Positions 46,972 through 55,968 of a DNA stretch of 64,000 nt are shown here, one piece after another. The stretch comes from Aquabacterium sp. (GTDB taxonomy: Bacteria > Pseudomonadota > Gammaproteobacteria > Burkholderiales > Burkholderiaceae_C): positions 1 through 64,000 of the forward strand of contig NZ_JACRAH010000008.1 of assembly GCF_016234775.1 (NCBI RefSeq), written 5' to 3'. Every line of letters begins with the position of its first letter. Position 1 is the first letter of the stretch. The notes beneath the pieces were generated by a model that ran no database searches, was not told the DNA's origin, and saw only the letters and a program-made list of their open reading frames with translations. Both the position numbers and the translations under genes were made by a program.

Positions 46972-49286
46972 GCGGACACCCTACCTTCCTTTGCCGGCGC
47001 TTCTGCGCGAGCGATCATCGCTGGGCTCACAGGAGCCTTGGGCGTAGCTACTTGGCCGGTGCCCCAATCCAGCGGCATCTCAACCCAAAAGCCCTTTACC
47101 GATGAGGACAACTTGTTGATCGCCGCCACGACCGCGTGAACACCTGGAGCAGTCATGAAAGCTGGCTGTAGATCAGGCCTGGCACTGGCAGAAAACTTTT
47201 GATGGAGCTTTCCGTTGCGATCTTTGTAATGAACCTTAAAAGCTTGTCGCCCTTCAGCCATCGTTTTGAAGGCATCTCGTGGTGTGTGTGTGAACACCTC
47301 GTTGTAGGCCGCGCGGTTGGCAGCTGAAAGTTTCTGGATTCCTGCGATGGTACCGACGTCCAGAGGTTGATCAAGCTTGATTCCCAAAGGAGCACTTTGT
47401 TTGCTCACGCCTGTGGTCCGTTGATCTACAGACATGCCCAAATGTTTTTCCCACAAGCGTATGCGCAAGTCTTTGGCGAACTTGCGCGTGATCACCTTTA
47501 TGCCCTGACCAACGTTGTTGATGCTTGCGCCTGCATCGTCCACGATCACTGCAGCCAACTCAGTGTCGCCATTGCCATTGAGACTGCGATCGTTGATGTT
47601 GGCGCTTCCAAGAATCGCAACAGCATCATCAACGATTAGCAACTTGGAGTGTACGTAAATCATCTCAGTGACCACTGTGCTGGCTGTATGCCCAAAATTG
47701 CGCAGGTTGAGAACAGTCAAGTATTCGCGCCACTTGTCTTGCATCCCATGGGCTTCCAATTGCACCCGAATGGCCTCGTTGCTATTCGGTTGATGCTCAA
47801 GCCCCCATGCCTTGCGGTTCTTAGCCAAGATGGTCGCATTGATGCGATTGACCAGGCTATTGCTGGCTCTCTTGACACCTTGCAATGCCCACCAGCCTTG
47901 CGAAACAGGTCCGTCCTCCTCAAGCATGCCTTCTGGGTGTTCAGGCAACACGAGATAAACGTGAAATGGCCTTTGAGCGTAGATCGCTTTGCCAATGGCA
48001 TTCGCCAGCTCACCGATCAATGGGTTGCTGGATGGGCAGGGCGAGCCTCTTTCGTCCGAGCCACAGTTCGACATGAAGAATTGGTTCTCAATGTAGATGA
48101 ACGCCTGAGCTGATCTGATGCATTGGATCATCGCGTCGCGGATGCTAGTTTGGTGCTGAGAACTCCAGTCCTTTCGGGCGGCTTCGATGATTTGGCGACG
48201 CTTCTTGTCCGGCTGTTTCCAGTCGTCGCAAACGTACTTGTGATGTGTATCCCACAGCTGCAGTTCGTCACGCAGTTGGGCCGACGATGCAGAACGACAA
48301 ATCTGCACCGTTGCGCTTCCGTTCCCATGTTTCAGCGGATCAACCAGCAAATCGGGAGAGCCACTTTTCTCGAACCACGCACTATTCATGCTCCCATCAA
48401 AGCTGTTCGTTCCAGAGCCTGCAAAGCTATTCCAGCGCAGCACAAAATTCACGAACACATCGAATGCCGCAGGGCCATTTATGCCAACTGCCACATCTTG
48501 CCAGGGCTGCCGTGGTTGATAGGTTTCATCCAGTAGCTTTTCGTCATACGCCGCCTTGAACGGAGTTTGAAAACCCGGGCGACCGCCAACCTCCTTCGTA
48601 AGCTTCACTTCTAACGGTGTGAGTGGGCGGGCACACGCGATTTGCATGTTGTATGCATCGTTGATGACATGCAGACTTCGATCGATGACGACATCGAACG
48701 CATTTGTATCCCATCGGCCATAGGCCAAATCAAGGCCACCCAGAAATGCGACCTGACCATCGACGACCACGGACTTCTGATGGTGTGAAAAGAAAGTGTT
48801 TGAGTCTTTAACTTTGTAGTTGGGGTTCTCAAGGTCAATATCAGCGGATGCCGCGCGCCCGGTGTTGGGGTTCTGCAGCATCACTTGCAGAGAACCCTTG
48901 CCCTTGTTTAGCTTGCTCAAAATTGCTTGAGTGTTGTCATCGTGCGTGTCTAGCACCTTGGCAATCGAGTCGTAGCAGAGAATTCGAACATGCACGCCGC
49001 GCTGCAACGCATCGGCCAGCAGTTCGGACAGTCGGCCTGGGTGCTTGGGATCACCTCGGTTGTCTAGTTCAACGTCATAGTCCAATTGCCAGTCAGTGAT
49101 GAAGATGAACTTCTTTGCTCCACGAATTGCATCGGCGACCGCCTTCATGTAGTCGCGGCCAGTGGTGTAGGCCTTGCATTCGTTCTGGTAGCGAGGCACA
49201 GCAAAAGGCTGATCCAGGTCGAAGTACTGGCCGCTGATCGTCGTGATGGTGTCAGGCGTCAATTGCGCGGTGAATTTGTCTGCCAT
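46968..49286 (-). CDS. phospholipase D-like protein, putative T6SS effector (Tle5-like)
   Basis: Two HKD motifs: HHQKSVVVDGQVAFLGG and VHSKLLIVDDAVAILGSANIN; directly downstream of vgrG. Confidence 0.88.
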   Translation of the reverse strand: MADKFTAQLTPDTITTISGQYFDLDQPFAVPRYQNECKAYTTGRDYMKAVADAIRGAKKFIFITDWQLDYDVELDNRGDPKHPGRLSELLADALQRGVHVRILCYDSIAKVLDTHDDNTQAILSKLNKGKGSLQVMLQNPNTGRAASADIDLENPNYKVKDSNTFFSHHQKSVVVDGQVAFLGGLDLAYGRWDTNAFDVVIDRSLHVINDAYNMQIACARPLTPLEVKLTKEVGGRPGFQTPFKAAYDEKLLDETYQPRQPWQDVAVGINGPAAFDVFVNFVLRWNSFAGSGTNSFDGSMNSAWFEKSGSPDLLVDPLKHGNGSATVQICRSASSAQLRDELQLWDTHHKYVCDDWKQPDKKRRQIIEAARKDWSSQHQTSIRDAMIQCIRSAQAFIYIENQFFMSNCGSDERGSPCPSSNPLIGELANAIGKAIYAQRPFHVYLVLPEHPEGMLEEDGPVSQGWWALQGVKRASNSLVNRINATILAKNRKAWGLEHQPNSNEAIRVQLEAHGMQDKWREYLTVLNLRNFGHTASTVVTEMIYVHSKLLIVDDAVAILGSANINDRSLNGNGDTELAAVIVDDAGASINNVGQGIKVITRKFAKDLRIRLWEKHLGMSVDQRTTGVSKQSAPLGIKLDQPLDVGTIAGIQKLSAANRAAYNEVFTHTPRDAFKTMAEGRQAFKVHYKDRNGKLHQKFSASARPDLQPAFMTAPGVHAVVAAINKLSSSVKGFWVEMPLDWGTGQVATPKAPVSPAMIARAEAPAKEGRVSA

Positions 49287-49327
49287 TTGCGGCTCCCTGT
49301 CCTGCTATTGCGTTTGCGATTCACTGC

Positions 49328-52300
49328 TCAAAGATCGGTCTTTGGCTTGAGTTGCCCCAGCCCACCCACTTGCGCGTCACGCTTGGCCAGTTCTTCTAGG
49401 TACGCTTGCTGCGTCTGCTCCATATATCGCCCATCTGGGGCGAAGTTCATCGCATCCAATTGACGCTTCGGATTCGGCAGCTTGTTATCCGTTGTCCACA
49501 GCGATGGACTCAGTGGCATCGCAGTCAGACCGCTGATCAGCCAAACAAGGCCAGGTTTTTGAGAGACCTTCTGAAACAGCTTGATTTGCTGCTCTTGAGT
49601 CAATTGCAGCCCGCCATCTGCCCCTGTTGATCCCTCAAACAAGGTTTCATGCCAATGATCTGGTGAGTACACGGCGGGGTTGATCTGCCCGTGCCCGATA
49701 TCCATCGCAGCAAACGCATCGACCACGACAAGTTTCCAGGCTTGGCCGCTGGGTGCAATGCCCCGAGAGCCAGGGAAGTCTTGAAGCTTTAGGGCAAACC
49801 GAACAGGTTTGGACTCAAGTGTAGATTTGGGCATGCTGGGCAAGGGTGAGCTTATCGTCCCTGCCCCCACCATGGACTTCATCCCTGCCTGCACTGTGAT
49901 CTTGCCTGGGCATTGCGCCGTGAAGTTGCCGCCACCGATCGTGATGCTGGCCCCGCCGCTTACAGCCAGTGTCACCTTTTTGGCCGCCGTGATGTTGACC
50001 ATGCCGTTTGCTGTGTTCAACTCGAGTGCTTGTTTGGCTGCGATTTGCGCAGACCCCGCCTGCGCTTGAAGATCGATCGGACCTTGGGCAGCGATCAGCG
50101 TCAGGCCCTTGCCCACCGCATCGCTGCCTGGCTGTATGGCTCCGGCCAGGATGCCAATGGCCTGGCCCGTGTGGATGCGCGCCTGGCCGCCAACGGCCCA
50201 GTGCGTATCTTGTCCGCTGGCGATGGTAGTGGTGTCATCGCTGCTGAGGTGTAGGTCTTGGCCCGCCGTGAGGCCTACCCCGGCCTTGCCGATGATGGCA
50301 ATGTTGGGGTCTGCCATGTGCGGCACTTTGTCTCGGCTCGTACCGATAGCTTTGTCTGCTGCATCGGACACAGCGTTTTTCAAGCTGGTGTTGCTGACCA
50401 TGCCTCGCAAGCTCTTGGTCAAAGCCGCTGCGGGCGCCAGCTTTTCATCCAAGGCGCTTTGGTTGGCCTTGCTGCTGCCAGCCGCACTGGCCAGCCCCAC
50501 GGTCTGGTGCGTGGTGGCCGCTTGGTGGAAGGTGCTGGCCAATTGCTGCATCTGTTTGGCCAGCGCAATGCCAGCCGCGTTGTCGCCAGCGCCTTCGCCT
50601 GTCTGGCCCAGGCCGTTGTTCAGGCTATAGGTGCTGAGCATCACGCCACGCACGGCGCGCATGCCGCCCCAGGCGTCGGTGCGCAACTCGAAGCCAAGGC
50701 CTCTAAAGCTGCCGCGGTGGTTATCGGCCTGGTGCAGCAGGTGGCCCATCTGCAGCCAGGTTTGCGCTTGCGTGCTGTGCAACTGCATGCGGCCTTGGTT
50801 GGGCGTGTCGTCAAATACAAGTTGGTTGTAGCCTTGGCCGCCGAACTCCTTGCTCTTGACGCCGCTGAGCGCGGCCGCGTTGTTCTGGCCTTCTGATCCT
50901 TCGGTGGCAGCGCTGGGTGCTGCGCCATGCCAGGCAGGGCTGTTGCCACCGCTGCCCGAGCCCACCAGGTTCATCTGTGCGCTGGGCCGGTGATCCGTTG
51001 ATTCCGCAAACGAGCTGGTGTCGGCTTCGCCAGCTTGCCCGCCCGGTGTGCGTGGCACACCGCCTTCGCCACGGCCGCTGTAAAGGCTGGCTTGCACATA
51101 TGGGCGGTCGATGTCGTTGCTCAAGAAGCCAACCAGCACTTCATGCCCGATACGCGGAATGAACTGATGGCCCATACCTGGCCCCGAGAAGCGCTGCATG
51201 ACGCGCACCCAACAACTGTGGTCGCTGTTGGCCCGCTGCGGCGCATACGGATTGGTCTGCCAATGGAACCTGACTTTGACGCGACCAAGCTTGTCGGTAT
51301 ACAGCTCATCTGCGCCATTGGGTGCGGTGCTGCCATCCGGGCCGACCACGATGGCGGTTTGAGGGCCAAGTGCCGTCGGGCGCGGGCGAGGGCGCTGGCC
51401 GGTGTCGTCCAGCAACACGGCGCGCCAAGGTACGTTGCGGCGTAACGCCTGGAACTGGCAAGCAAAGCCGGTCTGAGCAGCCTGCTTGTGCAGAGAGGAA
51501 GTGTCCACCGGCTGTTGATCGACCGACACGCTCAACTGCGGCAACTCGGCCTGGCCCAGCGACTTCACGATCGTGTCGCTGAGGTCCTTGGGCAGGTTGT
51601 TCACGCCGATGGCATCCACGCCGTAAAAGAAGAACTCCTTGTCGCTGTCGTCGAGACCAAACACAGCCAGCGGGTCAAGGGTGGATTGCGTGATGGCGGC
51701 CCAGGTACCGGCGCGCAAAGTGCGCACGGTACCTCGGCCCAACCAGGTCTTGTACCGGGCTTCGTGCGCTTCCTGCAGGCGGGTGGCCACGAACTGGGCT
51801 TCTGCCTGGTTACCAAAGAGGTAGTCGCCCGTCGGGTCGTAGCTGGTGAGCCAGCTTTGCAAGCTGGTGGCCTCATCGCCGCCCCAGGCATGGTTGGTGG
51901 GCACGTCAGCCGTGATGGCACTGTTGCTTCGGTAATCCCAGCCTTGCACCACGGTGGCTGTGGTTCCCAAGCTGCGCACGGCGGCCATGGCCTGGATGCT
52001 GTCTTGCGCTTCTTGGCTGCTGCTGCGATGAAAGCGGATGCCTTGGCCACCCAGGCTGCTGGCGCTGCTGGCATCTTGCGGTTGGTTGGCGCTGTTGACG
52101 AAGAAGACGACGGCGTGGCCACCTGGTGCAGACTCATCCTCTTCCACACGCCAGCAAATGCCTTCTTCTGCCAGCAGGCGGCTGACGAAGGCCAGGTCGC
52201 TCTCGCGGTACTGCACGCAGTAGGCGCGCTGGCCCGAGTTGCGGGCAAACATGCCTTGCGCAACATAGGTCGCGACATCTTCGTCCCAGCGCCACGCAGC

Positions 52301-52786
52301 GATGGCAACGTGGTCTGCGAACACATCTTCAACGATCTCGATGATCGACTTTTCTTGCCAGACGCGGCTATTGAGCGTGTGACCCAGCAGCGCTATCCAC
52401 GGCTGAACGAGCAGGCCCTTGCGGGCAAAGCCACCGTCAGACTCGAGCGAATCGGCTTCAACCACGTAGCCGCTACGCCGCGCGCGGCTGCCATCAGCCA
52501 GCGTAGTGTGCAAGGTGATGGGGCGCGCATAGAGCTGCTTGAGCGCCACATGGGCGTTGAGCACCAGGGCATTGATGTAGAGGCTGAATGGCTGGGACAC
52601 GGCCTCGTGCAGCACGAAGCTTTCGACCATCAGATCAGCGGGCAGGCTGCGTTCGCTACTGGGGGCGGACAGGGTGTACAGGCGCGTATCGGTGCCCCAT
52701 TGGCCAATGATCGAGGCCAACGTACCTGTGAGCGCAGATTGGATGGCAGATAGCCCACCCGGAATATTGGATGAATCCAGACCCAT
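49328..52786 (-). CDS. vgrG: type VI secretion VgrG spike protein with DUF2345-like and extra C-terminal regions
   Basis: YTLSAPSSERSLPADLMVESFVLHEAVSQPFSLYINAL; GKVKVRFHW-like LGRVKVRFHWQTNPYAPQRANSDHSCWVRVMQRFSGPGMGHQFIPRIGHEVLVGFLSNDIDRPYV. Confidence 0.93.
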   Translation of the reverse strand: MGLDSSNIPGGLSAIQSALTGTLASIIGQWGTDTRLYTLSAPSSERSLPADLMVESFVLHEAVSQPFSLYINALVLNAHVALKQLYARPITLHTTLADGSRARRSGYVVEADSLESDGGFARKGLLVQPWIALLGHTLNSRVWQEKSIIEIVEDVFADHVAIAAWRWDEDVATYVAQGMFARNSGQRAYCVQYRESDLAFVSRLLAEEGICWRVEEDESAPGGHAVVFFVNSANQPQDASSASSLGGQGIRFHRSSSQEAQDSIQAMAAVRSLGTTATVVQGWDYRSNSAITADVPTNHAWGGDEATSLQSWLTSYDPTGDYLFGNQAEAQFVATRLQEAHEARYKTWLGRGTVRTLRAGTWAAITQSTLDPLAVFGLDDSDKEFFFYGVDAIGVNNLPKDLSDTIVKSLGQAELPQLSVSVDQQPVDTSSLHKQAAQTGFACQFQALRRNVPWRAVLLDDTGQRPRPRPTALGPQTAIVVGPDGSTAPNGADELYTDKLGRVKVRFHWQTNPYAPQRANSDHSCWVRVMQRFSGPGMGHQFIPRIGHEVLVGFLSNDIDRPYVQASLYSGRGEGGVPRTPGGQAGEADTSSFAESTDHRPSAQMNLVGSGSGGNSPAWHGAAPSAATEGSEGQNNAAALSGVKSKEFGGQGYNQLVFDDTPNQGRMQLHSTQAQTWLQMGHLLHQADNHRGSFRGLGFELRTDAWGGMRAVRGVMLSTYSLNNGLGQTGEGAGDNAAGIALAKQMQQLASTFHQAATTHQTVGLASAAGSSKANQSALDEKLAPAAALTKSLRGMVSNTSLKNAVSDAADKAIGTSRDKVPHMADPNIAIIGKAGVGLTAGQDLHLSSDDTTTIASGQDTHWAVGGQARIHTGQAIGILAGAIQPGSDAVGKGLTLIAAQGPIDLQAQAGSAQIAAKQALELNTANGMVNITAAKKVTLAVSGGASITIGGGNFTAQCPGKITVQAGMKSMVGAGTISSPLPSMPKSTLESKPVRFALKLQDFPGSRGIAPSGQAWKLVVVDAFAAMDIGHGQINPAVYSPDHWHETLFEGSTGADGGLQLTQEQQIKLFQKVSQKPGLVWLISGLTAMPLSPSLWTTDNKLPNPKRQLDAMNFAPDGRYMEQTQQAYLEELAKRDAQVGGLGQLKPKTDL

Positions 52787-53025
52787 GTCGGGTTCCCTGA
52801 TGTTTTGTTTTGAATTGAACTTCAGGCAGGATTTTGAGCGCCTGGGAGGCGAGGGCGCTTACCTCCTAAGGGTGTACATGCAACGGCCTGTAACGGTCGC
52901 TGCGATGCAAGTGCACGGGAAGTCGGCCAAGGTGCCGCGTTCCGCGGCGGATCGGTCGATATGGCGTGTGCGCCAGCGCTTGAGTGCAGTCCAGCAAGCT
53001 TGCCTTGAAATTCCAGGTCTGGGCT

Positions 53026-53607
53026 TCACAACAGGCTGAGCGCCTGCCTCAGCCTTTCAGCCGTAGCGACCAGGCCATTCTTTTCCATGGCTTGGGCGAA
53101 TTCTTCCGGTGTGGCGTTGGGCCGTCTCCAACGTGCGCGCATGTCGCGGAACGCGGCCAGGGCGGTGAACAGGTCCAGATCAAGTTGCTTGACGATGAAG
53201 TCGTCAGGGTGAATGACCTCGATGCCGAACTGGCCCACCTGCTCGACAGGGAAGTCCTTGAGGTTGGCTGTCACGATGCAATCTGCATGACCAGCGATGG
53301 CCGCAGCGAGCACATGCACATCGTCAGGATCTGGCAGTTCCAGCGAAGGCGCCAGCGCCTGCCAGGCTGCTTCTGGCACCTCCCAGTCCAGGACGGCTTC
53401 CCGCATGGCGTCGCGCCGGGTTGTCAAGCGTCCGACCAGATCGGGGCGCTGCTTCTCCAGGTTGCGAATCCACTCATCTTCAATCCTCGTGGTCCATTTC
53501 CCTGCAAACAGTCCTTTGGACGCGAGGCTCATCAATGCATCTGACAAAGCCAACGGGTACAGCACGCAAGCGTCCAACACCGCTGTGTAGCGTGCGTGAC
53601 CAGCCAT
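53026..53607 (-). CDS. PIN-domain ribonuclease toxin
   Basis: YTAVLDACVLYPLALSDALMSLA; DPDDVHVLAAAIAGHADCIVTANLKDFP. Confidence 0.88.
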   Translation of the reverse strand: MAGHARYTAVLDACVLYPLALSDALMSLASKGLFAGKWTTRIEDEWIRNLEKQRPDLVGRLTTRRDAMREAVLDWEVPEAAWQALAPSLELPDPDDVHVLAAAIAGHADCIVTANLKDFPVEQVGQFGIEVIHPDDFIVKQLDLDLFTALAAFRDMRARWRRPNATPEEFAQAMEKNGLVATAERLRQALSLL

Positions 53608-54077
53608 CAGTAGTCCAGGCCCAGTTCATTGGCGTTTTCAGCCATGCGATCCAACGCCGACTGTTGGTGCGCTCGCATTTTTTCGGCGTACTGAGTGAGG
53701 TCGTCAAACGCGATGCGGCGATGCGTGCCCACCATCCGGTAGGGCAGTCGCCCTTGCTCGATTTCCTTGATGACGAAGGGGCGCGAGACGTTCAGAAAGT
53801 TGGCCGCTTCCACGGTCGAGACCTCTTGCTTGGATGGCATGACGACGATGGGCCGACGCTCGCTCATGGCGCCGAGCACCTGAGCAATGATCTTGAGGGC
53901 CTGAGGGGGCACCTGGATGACGGGCTGATTACCTTCGTCGTCGGTCAGCATGATGGATGCCGCCCGGGAGTGATCCAGGGCAGCCATGATGCATCGCTGT
54001 GCGGCACGGGCCATCTCCGCGTCTTGCGCAGACATGGCTGGGGGCAGGATCTCTCCGTTGCGCTCTAGTGTTGACAT
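53607..54077 (-). CDS. antitoxin with excisionase-type HTH
   Basis: VSTVEAANFLNVSRPFVIKEIEQGRLPYRMVGTHRRIAFDDLTQYAEKM; stop overlaps toxin start. Confidence 0.85.
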   Translation of the reverse strand: MSTLERNGEILPPAMSAQDAEMARAAQRCIMAALDHSRAASIMLTDDEGNQPVIQVPPQALKIIAQVLGAMSERRPIVVMPSKQEVSTVEAANFLNVSRPFVIKEIEQGRLPYRMVGTHRRIAFDDLTQYAEKMRAHQQSALDRMAENANELGLDY

Positions 54078-54224
54078 TCTGGGCCTCCGGTGCAGCCATC
54101 TGCGGGCCTCCGATGGAGGCCTCAAGGCTGTCTGTTCGATATCGGCACTTTAATCCATAAGTGCAATAAATGCAGCATGTGAATCAAGTGAAAAGCGCCA
54201 GGCGCCAGCGTCGAACCCCCGGCG

Positions 54225-54247
54225 CTCCGACACTTTTCCGACACTTT
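54225..54247 (+). repeat. right copy of 23-bp end motif
   Basis: CTCCGACACTTTTCCGACACTTT, identical to 43082-43104. Confidence 0.9.
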
Positions 54248-54337
54248 GTCGGTGATGTCCCGGTATAATCCGGTACATGTCGATAACGCAAGTTGTTGAT
54301 TTAGCGGGGTTTTTAGTGTCTCCCGCGGGTGTCGGAG

Positions 54338-54386
54338 TGCCCTCCGAAGGCAGGGGTTGCTGGTTCGATCCCAGCCGGGCGCGCCA
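54338..54386 (+). repeat. attR core, 49-bp direct repeat of tRNA-Arg 3' half
   Basis: Identical to 42853-42901. Confidence 0.95.
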
Positions 54387-54451
54387 ATGAATGTCATTGA
54401 AATCAAGCACTTGCCCGTAAGGTCAGGTGCTTTTTTCTTGAGAGTCGGGGA

Positions 54452-55190
54452 CTAGGCCTTGGTGTTCTCTTGAAATCGAGTCGCCGCTTCTTGGGTGTTC
54501 GACTTGACCTCGTGTCCCCAGTGCGTTGCGAAGGTGCGGCTTCCTGCCGAGAGCGTTGGCGTGAGTTCCTCAATGGCCTGATCAATGGCCATGGGGATTT
54601 TGGTGGCGAGTTCCTGCGCGACGGTTTGAATGTATCGAGGCTTCATGCCCAGTTTTTTCGCCAGGCCTTGTAACGCCGCATGTCCCATCTGGCCGGGAGG
54701 CACCTGCTCCCCGATGTTGACGGCGAATTCTTTGGACAGCCCTGGGTAGAGGCGTGTGCACATCAAGTCGTAAAACGGGGTGAGACGAACGCCTTCGCCA
54801 GGCAGGGTGTACATCGACAAGTTCTTCGCGTGGCTGTCGTTGTTGCCCACATAGATGGTGAAGAAAATCCATTGAACCAGGGCCTGCAGATCCACGGCGG
54901 CGCGTGTGCTGTGCTGGCGGATCTCCGTAGAAGACATCCAGGCCCTTGTTCTCTGCATCCCAGCGTTCTGGATGTCTTGGGCTGGACGATCACTTCCAGG
55001 CCGAGGATGTCCAGCAAGTCAAGGACCTTCTGGCGTTGGACTGTCGGCTTGCATTTTCAATGTTGACGATCAGCCGGTTGCCTGTGTTGGCCAAGCCTGC
55101 GACCCGGTATTTCTTTGCATTTTGTCCACCGGCAGGCAACGCCGCGTTTTGCCATGTGCAGTTGGACCATGCGACGGGTGCCGTCAGCAT
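54452..55190 (-). pseudogene. hipBA remnant (hipB C-terminal fragment plus hipA C-terminal fragment)
   Basis: STRAAVDLQALVQWIFFTIYVGNNDSHAKNLSMY (HipA-C-like); upstream, in different frames, LDILGLEVIVQP (HipB-like). Confidence 0.65.
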
Positions 55191-55242
55191 CACCGACTCA
55201 GCTAGACTTGACTGGCAAAGCAGTCAAAGAAAGGTCGTTTCG

Positions 55243-55968
55243 ATGCAGGCTGGTGTGATGCGCGATCGAGTTTTGTCCATGCGGGGTGTCGCTGTCGCCC
55301 TGATGAGCGTCTGTTTGCTCACGGCCTGCGGCCAGGCGACCATGCCCATACCCCGCGCCGAGCACGTCAACGTTGACGAGACGCGGTATCAGCGTGCCCA
55401 GCGGGATGTACGCGAGGCCCTTGATGGGCGCGCCCTTCACATCCGCGGGGTCTATGTATCCCAACAACGGCAACTCATTGGTGGCACGCTCAACTACTCG
55501 ACAGCCGTCTTCGACTATTGCGCGGGGCTGAAAGAGAAACAGCCAGTCGAATCCTTCTTCTCCGGGTTCACGCAAGTCAAACCCGTTGTTCCAGGGCAGC
55601 CCATGGGAAAGGGCGGTCTTGAGATGTCTTACTGGATCGGCTGCTACAGCGGAACTTCCGCAGGCATGGCCTACACCGCCGTCGAAAACCCGATTGGCAA
55701 GGTGTTTGAATGGGGCTTCAACGCCGCGCGCGGGTTCAGCGGCGTGGATCCGATCATGCTCGATGTGGTCGTCGATGTCTATCCGCGCAAAGGCAAGGTT
55801 CTGCGCTTCAATTGCACCAAGCAATTGGCCCAGGTCGACTACCTGGATGCCCGCGAACTGGAGACCAACAAGCGCCAGTTGACCGATGCCTACGCCTCGT
55901 TGGCGGCCAATTGCATGAAGAACATCCTGATCCAGATCGACGACGACGGCGTGCTGGAGGAAAAGTGA
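55243..55968 (+). CDS. lipoprotein of unknown function
   Basis: Lipobox LLTAC; start at 55243 after non-coding leader. Confidence 0.7.
   Translation: MQAGVMRDRVLSMRGVAVALMSVCLLTACGQATMPIPRAEHVNVDETRYQRAQRDVREALDGRALHIRGVYVSQQRQLIGGTLNYSTAVFDYCAGLKEKQPVESFFSGFTQVKPVVPGQPMGKGGLEMSYWIGCYSGTSAGMAYTAVENPIGKVFEWGFNAARGFSGVDPIMLDVVVDVYPRKGKVLRFNCTKQLAQVDYLDARELETNKRQLTDAYASLAANCMKNILIQIDDDGVLEEK

Larger units (their letters stand above)
42853..54386. mobile_element. integrative genomic island in tRNA-Arg(CCG), about 11.5 kb
   Basis: 49-bp identical direct repeats at 42853-42901 and 54338-54386; tyrosine integrase inside left end; native tRNA-like 3' end with following hairpin at right. Confidence 0.92.

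Noticed and set aside
51488-52753. 421-aa plus ORF antisense to vgrG
   Set aside because: VgrG on the minus strand is unambiguous; the plus ORF shows no motif.
42853-54386. Prophage interpretation of the island
   Set aside because: No capsid, terminase, portal or lysis genes; the VgrG belongs with a PLD effector and immunity genes, consistent with T6SS cargo.
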